Source of the DNA: Persicitalea sp963803495
GTDB taxonomy: Bacteria > Bacteroidota > Bacteroidia > Cytophagales > Spirosomataceae
Direction: 5' to 3'
DNA: 64,000 nucleotides
NCBI GenBank assembly: GCA_963803495.1
Contig: CAWDMP010000002.1
Span: 4,154,001-4,218,000 of the forward strand
Under the pieces are notes generated by a model that was given only the letters and a program-made list of their open reading frames with translations, had not been told where the DNA came from and did not search any database. This document shows, piece by piece, positions 54,078 to 62,506 of this stretch. A program made the translations under genes and the position numbers. How positions within the stretch are numbered: the first letter of the stretch is position 1; each line of letters starts with the position of its first letter.

Positions 54078-55043
54078 TTACGAATGCATGCTCACTACCA
54101 CATTGCCCCGTTTCTGACCCGACATGACGTACGCAAAAGCCTCGTCGATGTCGTCCAGAGCGTACACCCGGTCGATGAGCGGCGCGTAGTAGCCTTGTTC
54201 CACGAGTTTTTTGATCTTGGGAATGCTGTTCTTGGGACTGCCCGGCAGTGGAAAAGCGACCCGCTTGCCTTTTTGAAAGGCCCCGATCAGCGACAAAGGA
54301 ATATTTTCGCCGTGTCGCCCCAGCTCGGATGATAGGTACACGCCGCCGGGTTTCAACAGATGTTTGCACGCGCCAAACGAGCTTTTGCCCACGGCATCGA
54401 ACACAAAATCGAAGCGGTCTTCCAGATTAGTGAAATCTTCTTTCAGGTAGTCGACCTTGCGGTCCGCCGCCAGGTACTTTACCTGGTCGTAGCTGTCGGT
54501 AGGGTAGGTGAATGTCACCTTAGCGCCCCGATGCAGCAGCAGTTGCACCGCCGTGTTGCCGATGGCCCCCGTCGCGCCGTTGACAAGTACCTTATCGCCC
54601 ATTTTTAATTTTACTCTTTCCAAAAAGAAAAAGGCATAGTGCGCGCCTTCGAGCGAGGCCGCGGCTACTTCGTGACTAACGTTTTTAGGTTTGTAAAAAA
54701 TAGGCTGGTCGACAGAAATGCAAACGTACTCGGCGTGGGTACCCAGGCCAGTGTCCAGAAAACCGTATACTTCATCGCCGATAGCAAAGCGGTCGACGCT
54801 GGTACCTTTGCCGACCACCACACCCGAAAAGTCGCACCCGGTCGCCGAAAGCCTGGGCTTGGAAAAGCCCACGAAAAAACGGAATACGTAAGGTTTGCCA
54901 AGCAAAACGCCCTGGTCGGTGCGGTTGACGGTGGCGGCGCGTACTTTGACAAGTACCTCCGTCGGCTTGGGTTCGGGAATGGGTACTTCGCGGATTTCGA
55001 GGGAGTCGGTGCCGCCGTAGTGGGGTCGAAAGGTCGTTTTCAT
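54078..55043 (-). CDS. NAD(P)-dependent quinone-oxidoreductase-like alcohol dehydrogenase
   Basis: About 321 residues of the zinc-less MDR type. Landmarks are VPIPEPKPTEVLVKVRAATV, ATGCDFSGVVVGKGTSVDRF, the nucleotide loop KVLVNGATGAIGNTAVQLL and the C-terminal YALDDIDEAFAYVMSGQKRG. These enzymes reduce quinones or enones with NADPH. ATG 55043 opens the standard N-terminus (MKTTFRPHYGGTDSLEIREV); the longer start adds 13 unrelated residues. It is divergent from the Crp/Fnr-like gene, which may regulate it. Confidence 0.9.
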   Translation of the reverse strand: MKTTFRPHYGGTDSLEIREVPIPEPKPTEVLVKVRAATVNRTDQGVLLGKPYVFRFFVGFSKPRLSATGCDFSGVVVGKGTSVDRFAIGDEVYGFLDTGLGTHAEYVCISVDQPIFYKPKNVSHEVAAASLEGAHYAFFFLERVKLKMGDKVLVNGATGAIGNTAVQLLLHRGAKVTFTYPTDSYDQVKYLAADRKVDYLKEDFTNLEDRFDFVFDAVGKSSFGACKHLLKPGGVYLSSELGRHGENIPLSLIGAFQKGKRVAFPLPGSPKNSIPKIKKLVEQGYYAPLIDRVYALDDIDEAFAYVMSGQKRGNVVVSMHS

Positions 55044-55200
55044 GGGAGAGGTTTTGCGCCAAGAACGGCATTTCGACACCAAACCCGATTGACTTTGGTT
55101 AAGAAATCGCTCATCCTCAGCTTTTACCGTTTACCTAATCGGTACCGTCGGCCGCGTAGGTTTGTCTATTTTGCAAGAAAAAGAGCAGCCCGGTCCAGCA

Positions 55201-55774
55201 TGGAAAACGAGATAGTGAATTTTGTGACGAAGTACGTTCCGATTTCCGATGAACTTAAAAAGGTCATTACTCGAGAGCACCATCATTAAGCACTTCAAGA
55301 AAGGTACCCTCCTGTTGGAGGCTGAAAAGCCCGCGAACGAAAGCTACCTGGTACTGAAAGGGTGCATTCGGAGCTACCTCATCAAAGATGGTGAAGAGCG
55401 GACGATCGAATTTTACACCGAAGAACAGCCCGTTTCCGTCACGAACTACGGCAAGAATATTCCTTCGGGGCAGTACTTGGTTTGCGCCGAGGACACAACG
55501 GTGAGCGTCGGTACGCCGGAATTTGAGGCGGAGATGCTCGAAAAATTCCCAAAATTCGAGACGGTATGCCGGATCATATCGGAGATTATGATGACAAAGT
55601 ACCAGGAATCTTTCACCAACTACAAGCTCATGACGGCTGAGGACCGCTACGTGCATTTGCGGGAAACCCGACCGGAATCTGTTGCAAAGAATACCGCAGT
55701 ACCAAATCGCCAGCTACCTGGGCATCACGCCCGAATCGCTGAGCCGTTTGCGGAAGCGACTCGTGAGCAGGTAA
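55201..55774 (+). pseudogene. Crp/Fnr-family regulator, two frameshifts
   Basis: About 190 residues if two extra single bases (near 55270 and 55678) are ignored. The opening MENEIVNFVTKYVPISDELK joins ESTIIKHFKKGTLLLEAEK, the cyclic-nucleotide-binding-type barrel with FYTEEQPVSV and NYGKNIPSG. The C-terminal HTH is read in a third frame: LLQRIPQYQIASYLGITPES, LSRLRKRLVSR. The recognition helix is thus intact but out of frame. It lies divergent from a quinone-oxidoreductase-like gene. Confidence 0.8.
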
Positions 55775-55856
55775 ATCGTTTCTTACCCAACGTCAACGAG
55801 ATGCGCCCCCTTATGCCCCTAGATTTGCATTTTAACTAACCAAAAAATGTAAGTCA

Positions 55857-56483
55857 TGAGAAAACAAATCCTTGTGTTGGTCACGCTGTTGACCCTGATT
55901 GGCGACTACCGTCCACAGTCAAAGAAAAGAAAAAGAGGCACCTCCTTACCGTAAGTTTTTTATCGGAAGTACCTTTTTTGTTTTGGGAAATTTTATCCCG
56001 GACGACCCCAATCCACCCGATTTCGTGCAACTCAACTTCGGCTACCGCGTAACGCCTAGAGACGTAGTTTCGCTTAAGCTAAAAACCTGGAAGTACGCCT
56101 GGCCGCTGGGGATTCCCTACGGACCGAGGAAAACGCATCCCGACGAAAAATATCCGGGCTACACCCGCGACTACGGCGTTGCGCTGGTCTACCAGCGATT
56201 CTTGTGGAAAGGGCTGTACGCCGCCGTTCACGCCATGAACGCCAGGCAGACCTACTACGACGAGTCGAATGTCAAGATTCAGAGCGGCTACCAGCTGTTC
56301 ATGACCTATCGGCTGGGGTACCACATCCCGCTCTTCAAGAATCGGTTTTTCATCGAGCCGTCGGTCGCCATGACGCACTGGCCCATCAAAACGAACGTAC
56401 CGGCATCGTTCCAAAAATTTGAAGACCGCTGGCCTAACACGTTCCTGCCGGAACCAGGCCTGCACTTCGGGATGAAGTTTTAG
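55857..56483 (+). pseudogene. Hypothetical secreted outer-membrane protein, one frameshift in its signal peptide
   Basis: The 5' frame opens MRKQILVLVTLLTL and, one base later, continues LATTVHSQRKEKEAPPYRKF. The extra base is at about 55898. The mature part has alternating strands (FIGSTFFVLGNFIPDD, VQLNFGYRVTPRDVVSLKLK, ALVYQRFLWKGLYAAVHAMN, YRLGYHIPLF, FIEPSVAMTHWPI) with a closing GLHFGMKF, in the manner of a small outer-membrane barrel. Function unknown. Confidence 0.65.
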
Positions 56484-56607
56484 TACGGGGTCAGAGTTGC
56501 ACAAGGGGAATGGTTTTTTAGCCAAATACAGGCAACTGTATCTGACAAAAAAGCCATTTTCCATTTTCACTCGCACGGGGACCCCGTATCAATTTTCAAT
56601 TAAAAAA

Positions 56608-57588
56608 ATGCTTGCCGTTCAAATAAATAAACCTGGCTCCGCCGATGAACTTTTCATCGCGCCCTATCCCACGCCCAAGCCCGCCGCCCACGAGATCCGT
56701 GTGCGCGTACACGCCACGGCCCTCAACCGCGCCGACATCATGCAGCGCGAAGGCAAGTACCCGCCGCCCGAAGGTGCGAGCCTGATCATGGGCCTGGAAA
56801 TCGCCGGGGAAATCGAGTCCGTAGGCGCGGGTGTCAAACGCTGGCAAATTGGCGACAAGGTATTTGGGTTGCTACCGGGTGGAGGCTACGCCGAGTTTGC
56901 GGTGATGCACCAGGACATGGCGATGCCGATCCCCGAAGGCTGGGACTTTGCCGAGGCCGCCGCCGTGCCCGAGGTATTTCTGACGGCTTTTCAGGCGTTG
57001 CGCTGGGTAGGGAAGCTGGAAGCGGGCGAGCGGGTACTGCTCCACGCCGGAGCGAGCGGGGTGGGTACCGCCGCCATTCAACTAGCCCGCCAAATGGAAG
57101 CAGAGGTACTGGTGACGGCCTCGTCGGGCAAGCACGAATTGTGCCTGGAACTGGGGGCAAAGCACGCCATCGACTACCGCAAAGGCCCTTTCTTGGAAGA
57201 ATTGCAGGAACTGACCCACGGCAAAGGCGTCAACCTGATCATCGACCCGGTGGGCGGCGATTACTTCGACCAGAACATCCAGGCCTTGCAACCCGACGGC
57301 CGGCTGGTGATGCTGGCCGTGATGGCAGGCGGCAAGGCCACGGCCGACATCGGCCCCATTATCTTCAAGCGGTTGCAGGTACTGGGTACTACCTTGCGCG
57401 CGCGTAGCCGGGACTACCAAATCAAGCTCACCAAAGAATTCACCGACTTCGCGTACGAAGCCCTGGAAAGCAAAATCATCCGGCCCGTGGTGGACGAGGT
57501 GTTTTCCTGGCACGATGTCGCCAAAGCACACCGGTTTGTGGAAGCGAATTTGAGTGCGGGGAAAGTCGTTCTTCAAATAAAGGAATAG
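56608..57588 (+). CDS. NAD(P)H quinone oxidoreductase (PIG3/zeta-crystallin type)
   Basis: About 326 residues, MDR superfamily. Markers: TALNRADIMQREGKYPPPEG near the N-terminus, VLLHAGASGVGTAAIQLARQ (NADPH loop), LIIDPVGGDYFDQNIQALQP and TTLRARSRDYQIKLTKEF, the last typical of PIG3-type quinone reductases. It reduces quinones with NADPH. ATG 56608 follows an AT-rich leader; the upstream frame is not conserved. Unrelated by orientation to the neighbouring M20 gene but on the same strand. Confidence 0.92.
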   Translation: MLAVQINKPGSADELFIAPYPTPKPAAHEIRVRVHATALNRADIMQREGKYPPPEGASLIMGLEIAGEIESVGAGVKRWQIGDKVFGLLPGGGYAEFAVMHQDMAMPIPEGWDFAEAAAVPEVFLTAFQALRWVGKLEAGERVLLHAGASGVGTAAIQLARQMEAEVLVTASSGKHELCLELGAKHAIDYRKGPFLEELQELTHGKGVNLIIDPVGGDYFDQNIQALQPDGRLVMLAVMAGGKATADIGPIIFKRLQVLGTTLRARSRDYQIKLTKEFTDFAYEALESKIIRPVVDEVFSWHDVAKAHRFVEANLSAGKVVLQIKE

Positions 57589-57606
57589 TTTGTCTTTGGG
57601 GAAAAA

Positions 57607-57690
57607 GGTGGACGGTGGAAGGGTGGAACGGCGTTCTTTGAACTACTTTTGCCCTGAAAAAATTTTCCCCGTCCCCCGTCCCCCGTCCGC
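57607..57690 (+). repeat. Two heptanucleotide arrays between genes
   Basis: A purine-rich GGTGGAC/GGTGGAA/GGGTGGA run at 57607-57633 and CCCGTCC x3 at about 57668-57688; both have a 7-nt period. Confidence 0.6.
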
Positions 57691-57707
57691 AATCAACCCA
57701 AAAAAGA

Positions 57708-58898
57708 ATGATATTAGAAAAAATAAAGTCCCTCTCTCAGGAATACGCTGCCGATGCGGTGGCGACGCGGCGGCATTTGCACCAAAACCCCGAATTGTCT
57801 TTTCATGAGCACCAAACGGCGCGCTTTGTGGCGGATCGAATCAAAGATTTGGGTTTGGAACCGCAAGAAGGCGTGGCGGGTACGGGCGTGGTGGCGTTGA
57901 TCGTGGGGCGCAATCCGGCGAGTAGGGTGGTGGGCCTCCGGGCCGATATGGACGCACTGCCGATTCTGGAAGCCAACGTAGTACCCTACAAATCACTGAA
58001 TCCTGGCGTGATGCACGCCTGCGGGCACGATGTACACACGACCTCGCTGCTGGGCACGGCCCGGATTCTGACGCAGCTACGCGAAGAATTTGAGGGGACC
58101 ATCAAATTGGTGTTCCAGCCCGCCGAGGAGAAAGCGCCGGGTGGTGCGTCGCTGATGATCAAGGATGGCGTACTGGAAAATCCGCGTCCGGCCGGGATGC
58201 TGGGACAGCACGTCGCGCCCAATATTCCGGTGGGCAAGATCGGTTTTCGGGAAGGTATGTACATGGCGAGTACCGATGAGCTATACCTGACGGTCAAGGG
58301 AAAAGGGGGCCACGGCGCGGCTCCCGACCAACTTATCGACCCGGTACTGATCGCCTCGCACATCATCGTGGCTTTGCAACAGATCATCAGCCGCAACCGG
58401 CAGCCTGCTAACCCGTCGGTACTTTCGTTTGGGCGCTTCATCGCCGATGGGGTCACGAACGTGATTCCCAACGAGGTGAAGATACAGGGTACCTGGCGCT
58501 GCATGGACGAGGCATGGCGCGCCGATGGCCTCCGCCGAATGCAGAAAATGGCCGAGGGCATGGCCGAAGCGATGGGGGGGAGTTGCGAATTCGAGATATT
58601 AAAGGGGTACCCTTTCCTGAAAAATCATCCCGAATTGACCCGCCGCACCAAAGCCGCCGCTGTGGCGTACATGGGGGCGGAAAACGTCGTCGACCTCGAT
58701 TTGTGGATGGCGGGCGAGGATTTCGCTTTCTATTCTCAAGTAGTCGATTCCTGCTTTTACCGGCTCGGTACCCGCAACGAAGCGCGGGGCATCGTTTCGG
58801 GCGTGCACACGCCTACTTTCGACATCGACGAAGAAGCGCTGGCGATCGGTCCGGGCCTGATGAGTTGGCTGGCGGTCAGGGAACTAAGCGAACGATGA
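57708..58898 (+). CDS. M20-family amidohydrolase
   Basis: 396 residues of the M20D/amidohydrolase type. The metal-binding and catalytic signatures are GLRADMDALPI, GVMHACGHDVHTTSLLGTA, FQPAEEKAPGGA (catalytic Glu) and MAGEDFAFYSQ (C-terminal ligand region), with a dimerisation lid between (LTVKGKGGHGAAPDQLIDP, His). These enzymes hydrolyse N-acyl amino acids, hippurate or indole conjugates with a dinuclear metal centre. Cytosolic, no signal peptide. Substrate not assigned. Confidence 0.93.
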   Translation: MILEKIKSLSQEYAADAVATRRHLHQNPELSFHEHQTARFVADRIKDLGLEPQEGVAGTGVVALIVGRNPASRVVGLRADMDALPILEANVVPYKSLNPGVMHACGHDVHTTSLLGTARILTQLREEFEGTIKLVFQPAEEKAPGGASLMIKDGVLENPRPAGMLGQHVAPNIPVGKIGFREGMYMASTDELYLTVKGKGGHGAAPDQLIDPVLIASHIIVALQQIISRNRQPANPSVLSFGRFIADGVTNVIPNEVKIQGTWRCMDEAWRADGLRRMQKMAEGMAEAMGGSCEFEILKGYPFLKNHPELTRRTKAAAVAYMGAENVVDLDLWMAGEDFAFYSQVVDSCFYRLGTRNEARGIVSGVHTPTFDIDEEALAIGPGLMSWLAVRELSER

Positions 58899-59101
58899 TT
58901 TGAAAAAATAGCAATGATATTTATTTCTTTTTCTGCAACAAAAGGGTGCCATCCGGCGTAAAGTATCTTGTATACTTCGATTGAAAAATACTCCGATTTT
59001 TTTCGACCGAGGTCTTGAACTTGTTGCCGTTTTTTCTCTTTTTCGCCCGTTGAAATTTTAGTAATCTCCGCTCGTATCCCTAAGTAAATCCGGTAAGTAC
59101 C

Positions 59102-60649
59102 ATGGCCTGGACTACTCCCCACACGCGCCCCCTCGACGCCGCCCAATTGGGCCACTTTTTGCGAAGGGCGGCTTTTGGCCCTTCGCCCGCTCAACTCAAA
59201 GCGTACCGGGGCATCACGGCCGCCGACCTTTTCAATAAACTGGCCGCTGCCCCCGCGCCCCCGCCTACCACCGATACCGACGGCAAGACTTTCCATGACC
59301 TGGGCTGGGGTGCCCCCGAAACCGAGCAGCAGAAGCGAAACAGCCTCGATAATCAGCGCCGGGCGCAAATGAAAAAGTGGTGGTTGGGCCTGATGCTCGA
59401 TCCGGCACGCGGCTTCGCCGAAAAGCTGACGCTGTTTTGGCAAAATCACTTTGTCATCGAATCTGATAATATTCAGGACACCAGGTACCTGCACCGGTAC
59501 CTCGAGACGCTCCGCCGCAACGCGCTGGGCGATTTTCGGACGTTCACGATCGAAATTACGCAGGACCCGGCGATGCTGCGCTACCTCAACGGTACCGATA
59601 ACACCAAGGACAAGCCCAACGAGAACTACGGCCGTGAACTGATGGAACTCTTCACCCTCGGACGTGGCAACTACACCGAATCCGACGTGAAGGAGGCCGC
59701 CCGGGTGCTTACCGGCTGGCGAGCCATTAACTACCGCAACGCATTCACAGAAGTCATATCCTCCCGGTTTCAGCAAAACCAACACGACGACGAGGACAAG
59801 GTTTTTTCGGAAAATTTTCAGAACAAGACGATTCAGGGCCGACCAGGCGACCAGGCCGGTGAGCTGGAACTCGGCGAACTGGTCGACATGATTTTTGCGC
59901 ATCCCGAATCGGCCCGCTTCATCGTGCGCAAGCTGTACCGCTGGTACTTCACGGGTGAAATCACCGACGAGGTAGAAAAAAACTTCATCGAACCCTTGGC
60001 CGTGGGTTTTCGTAAAGACCAACAGCTCAAGCCGCTCGTCAAGCGGATGCTCACCAGCGATCATTTTTTCGACGTCGCGCTGCGCGGTGGGCAAATCCGC
60101 TCGCCGCTCGATTTGATCATGGGCAGTTTCGTGGCGCTGGAAAACCCTATCGTTTCGCCTGAAACGGACCGCGAAAAATTTGATAAGCTTACCAACAATC
60201 TTCTCTACCGCACCAGACTCATGGAAATGGAGGTACTGGAACAGCCCACGGTGTTCGGCTGGCGACCCTACTACGACACAGGCTACTACAAGATTTGGAT
60301 TAGCGGTACCACGCTCGGCCTGCGCGGCGACCTGACCGATGTGCTGGTCAGAGGGGCCCGACAGTTTGGGGTCGAGGTGGATACCCTCGAATGGGTCGAC
60401 TCGTTTGTGAGCAATCCCGGCGATCCGATGGTACTGGTGCGGGAACTGTGGGGCCTGCTCATTGCCGTGGAGCCTTCCCAGGCCCAGCTCGACAACCTGG
60501 TAGATGATGCCCTGCTCGACGGTATCCCCCGTTACGAATGGAACGAGATTTGGAATAAATACAAGAAAGGCACCGCCAACGATGCCCGCAATCGCATCAG
60601 CCCCCTGATTTCCTATATGCTTCGATTAGCTGAGTACCAGCTTAGTTGA
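59102..60649 (+). CDS. DUF1800-family protein
   Basis: 515 residues. Family phrases include LGHFLRRAAFGPSPAQLKAY at the start, RAQMKKWWLGLMLDPARGFA, EKLTLFWQNHFVIESDNIQD, NENYGRELMELFTLGRGNYT with SDVKEAARVLTGWRA, and RKLYRWYFTGEI. DUF1800 proteins occur almost always with a DUF1501 gene, as here (161 bases downstream); their joint role is unknown. There is no clear signal peptide. A heptad array includes the stop codon. Confidence 0.92.
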   Translation: MAWTTPHTRPLDAAQLGHFLRRAAFGPSPAQLKAYRGITAADLFNKLAAAPAPPPTTDTDGKTFHDLGWGAPETEQQKRNSLDNQRRAQMKKWWLGLMLDPARGFAEKLTLFWQNHFVIESDNIQDTRYLHRYLETLRRNALGDFRTFTIEITQDPAMLRYLNGTDNTKDKPNENYGRELMELFTLGRGNYTESDVKEAARVLTGWRAINYRNAFTEVISSRFQQNQHDDEDKVFSENFQNKTIQGRPGDQAGELELGELVDMIFAHPESARFIVRKLYRWYFTGEITDEVEKNFIEPLAVGFRKDQQLKPLVKRMLTSDHFFDVALRGGQIRSPLDLIMGSFVALENPIVSPETDREKFDKLTNNLLYRTRLMEMEVLEQPTVFGWRPYYDTGYYKIWISGTTLGLRGDLTDVLVRGARQFGVEVDTLEWVDSFVSNPGDPMVLVRELWGLLIAVEPSQAQLDNLVDDALLDGIPRYEWNEIWNKYKKGTANDARNRISPLISYMLRLAEYQLS

Positions 60650-60668
60650 TAACGGATAGTGGATAGTG
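60646..60668 (+). repeat. Heptanucleotide tandem array covering the DUF1800 stop codon
   Basis: TTGATAA CGGATAG TGGATAG TG; the first unit contains the TGA stop. Confidence 0.75.
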
Positions 60669-60774
60669 CTGTTCTTTAAACACGGTTCGACTATTTGACT
60701 TCTCCCCCGTCTTGTTCTTTTGTTCAAATTTTTGTGAAGCACTTTATTGGTCATTATTTCGAATAGTTCAGTAA

Positions 60775-60804
60775 TTATCCATTCTCAACTATCAACTATC
60801 CATT
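60775..60804 (+). repeat. Heptanucleotide tandem array before the DUF1501 start
   Basis: TTATCCA TTCTCAA CTATCAA CTATCCA TT, ending 6 bases before ATG 60811. It is complementary in style to the array after DUF1800. Confidence 0.65.
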
Positions 60805-60810
60805 AAAATA

Positions 60811-62352
60811 ATGAAAAGGCGTTCATTCTTAAAAACCTCCTCCCTGGTTGCGTTGCTGCCCTGGACGCTCGACGGGCTGGGTGCCCGCGCTTTCGGGCAG
60901 GAGACTTCGGCTTTCCTCAACGCGCTGGGTACCACCGCCGACGCCAACGACCGGGTGCTGGTCGTGATCCAGCTCAATGGAGGCAACGACGGGTTGAATA
61001 CCGTTATCCCGCTTGATCAGATGGGCGTCTACAAGAAGATCAGGACTAACATCGCCATCGAGGAGGCCAAGGTACTGAAGCTCCGATACCAGGAGCAGGC
61101 CGGGTTGCACCCCTCGCTGAAAGGTTTCCAGGATTTGTACAACGACGGCCGACTGTCGATCGTCGAGAACGTCGGTTACGAAAATCCCAGTTTTTCACAC
61201 TTTCAGGCCAACGATATTTGGTTCAAAGGCGATAGCACACCCAACGATACTACTTCGGGTTGGCTGGGCCGGTACCTCGAAGAGCGATTTGCGGGCTACC
61301 CCGAAGGCTATCCCAGCGCTCAGATGCCCGATCCGCTGGCGATTCAGATCAGCGCGGTGGCTTCCACGGCGCTGCTGGGTCCCAAGCAGTCGGTGGCGCT
61401 GGCGATTCAGGATGTGGACACCTTCGCTCGGCTGATTGGGGAGAAGCCCGCCGCGCCACCGTCGCCCAACCTCAACGCGCTGGCCAACGATTACGTGGAC
61501 TTCGTGCGCGGCCAGCAGACGCTTTCGGTGGCTTACGCCGATCAGCTGAAAGCCGCCGCCAGCAAAGGTACCACCGGTGCCAACTACCCGTCCGGCAATC
61601 GCCTGGCCGACCAACTCAAAGTTGTGTCGCGGCTGATCAAGGGTGGCCTGCGCACCAAGGTGTACTACGTGACGCTGGGGGGCTTCGATACCCACGCCAA
61701 TCAGCTGATCCTGCACAACAACCTGCTAACGCAATTGGCGGAGGCCACCAAAGCTTTCTTGGATGATCTCAAAATCAACAAACTCGACGATCGCGTGGCC
61801 GGCATGACGTTCTCGGAATTTGGCCGCCGGGCCTACTCCAACGGCAGCGCCGGCACCGACCACGGCTGGGCGTCGCCACAATTTGTTTTTGGGCATGGCA
61901 TCAAAACCCAGTTCATCGGCAGCAGTCCCGATCTCAACAACCTGGTCAAGAACAACATCGCCATCGAGTATGACTTCCGGCAGGTGTACGCCAGTCTGCT
62001 GCGCGACTGGTTCGAGGTAGACGAAGGTACGGTGCGCGACATTATGCTGGGCCGCGACTACGAGGTAGTCCCGATATTCCGCGAGACCATCACCGCCGTA
62101 GCACCCAGTACCGATTTGCTGGTACTGTACCCCAATCCCGCTACGACGGAGGCCCGCCTGAGTTGGCCCATGGGCGAGGAGCTCAAAAGCGTAGAGGTCG
62201 TCAGCCTTTCCGGCCGAATAATTCCGGCTCCGGCGCTGTTACAACAAACCAATCAGCTCGTGCTGGACCTGCGCCGCGTAACTCGTGCGCAGTACATTGT
62301 CAAACTACAAACCACCCGAGCGGTGTACACGCGGCATTTGTTGGTGCAGTGA
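60811..62352 (+). CDS. DUF1501-family protein with type IX sorting domain
   Basis: 513 residues with a Tat-type signal (MKRRSFLKTSSLVALLPW). The central DUF1501 part has VLVVIQLNGGNDGLNTVIPL, QAGLHPSLKGFQDLYNDGRL, TLGGFDTHANQLILHNNLL and TFSEFGRRAYSNGSAGTDHG, consistent with an alkaline-phosphatase-like fold. The C-terminus (DLLVLYPNPATTEARLSW to VYTRHLLVQ) is a type IX secretion sorting domain, so the protein is probably surface-bound or released. It is paired with the DUF1800 gene. Confidence 0.93.
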   Translation: MKRRSFLKTSSLVALLPWTLDGLGARAFGQETSAFLNALGTTADANDRVLVVIQLNGGNDGLNTVIPLDQMGVYKKIRTNIAIEEAKVLKLRYQEQAGLHPSLKGFQDLYNDGRLSIVENVGYENPSFSHFQANDIWFKGDSTPNDTTSGWLGRYLEERFAGYPEGYPSAQMPDPLAIQISAVASTALLGPKQSVALAIQDVDTFARLIGEKPAAPPSPNLNALANDYVDFVRGQQTLSVAYADQLKAAASKGTTGANYPSGNRLADQLKVVSRLIKGGLRTKVYYVTLGGFDTHANQLILHNNLLTQLAEATKAFLDDLKINKLDDRVAGMTFSEFGRRAYSNGSAGTDHGWASPQFVFGHGIKTQFIGSSPDLNNLVKNNIAIEYDFRQVYASLLRDWFEVDEGTVRDIMLGRDYEVVPIFRETITAVAPSTDLLVLYPNPATTEARLSWPMGEELKSVEVVSLSGRIIPAPALLQQTNQLVLDLRRVTRAQYIVKLQTTRAVYTRHLLVQ

Positions 62353-62360
62353 ATTAGTCT

Positions 62361-62421
62361 CAAAGCCACAAAGCCACAAAGCCACAAAGCCACAAAGCGA
62401 CAAAGCGACAAAGCGACAAAG
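62361..62421 (+). repeat. Octanucleotide tandem array
   Basis: Seven units: CAAAGCCA four times, then CAAAGCGA three times, then CAAAG. Confidence 0.9.
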
Positions 62422-62464
62422 TTTTTAAGGTAAGGAGAGTAGGTACTTAAGAATAGCCAATTTT

Positions 62465-62506
62465 ACTTTCAACTTTCAACTTTCAACTTTCAACTTTCAA
62501 CTTTCA
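62465..62506 (+). repeat. Heptanucleotide tandem array covering the GH92 stop codon
   Basis: Six perfect ACTTTCA units; the last three bases (TCA) are the stop codon of the minus-strand GH92 gene. Confidence 0.9.

Noticed and set aside
5000..56000. Programmed +1 frameshifting across many genes
   Set aside because: The bases around the shift sites share no slippery motif and the genes are unrelated; insertion errors fit better.
62361..62506. CRISPR-like or VNTR coding repeat
   Set aside because: Units are 7-8 nt, without spacers, and lie between genes; simple tandem arrays explain them.
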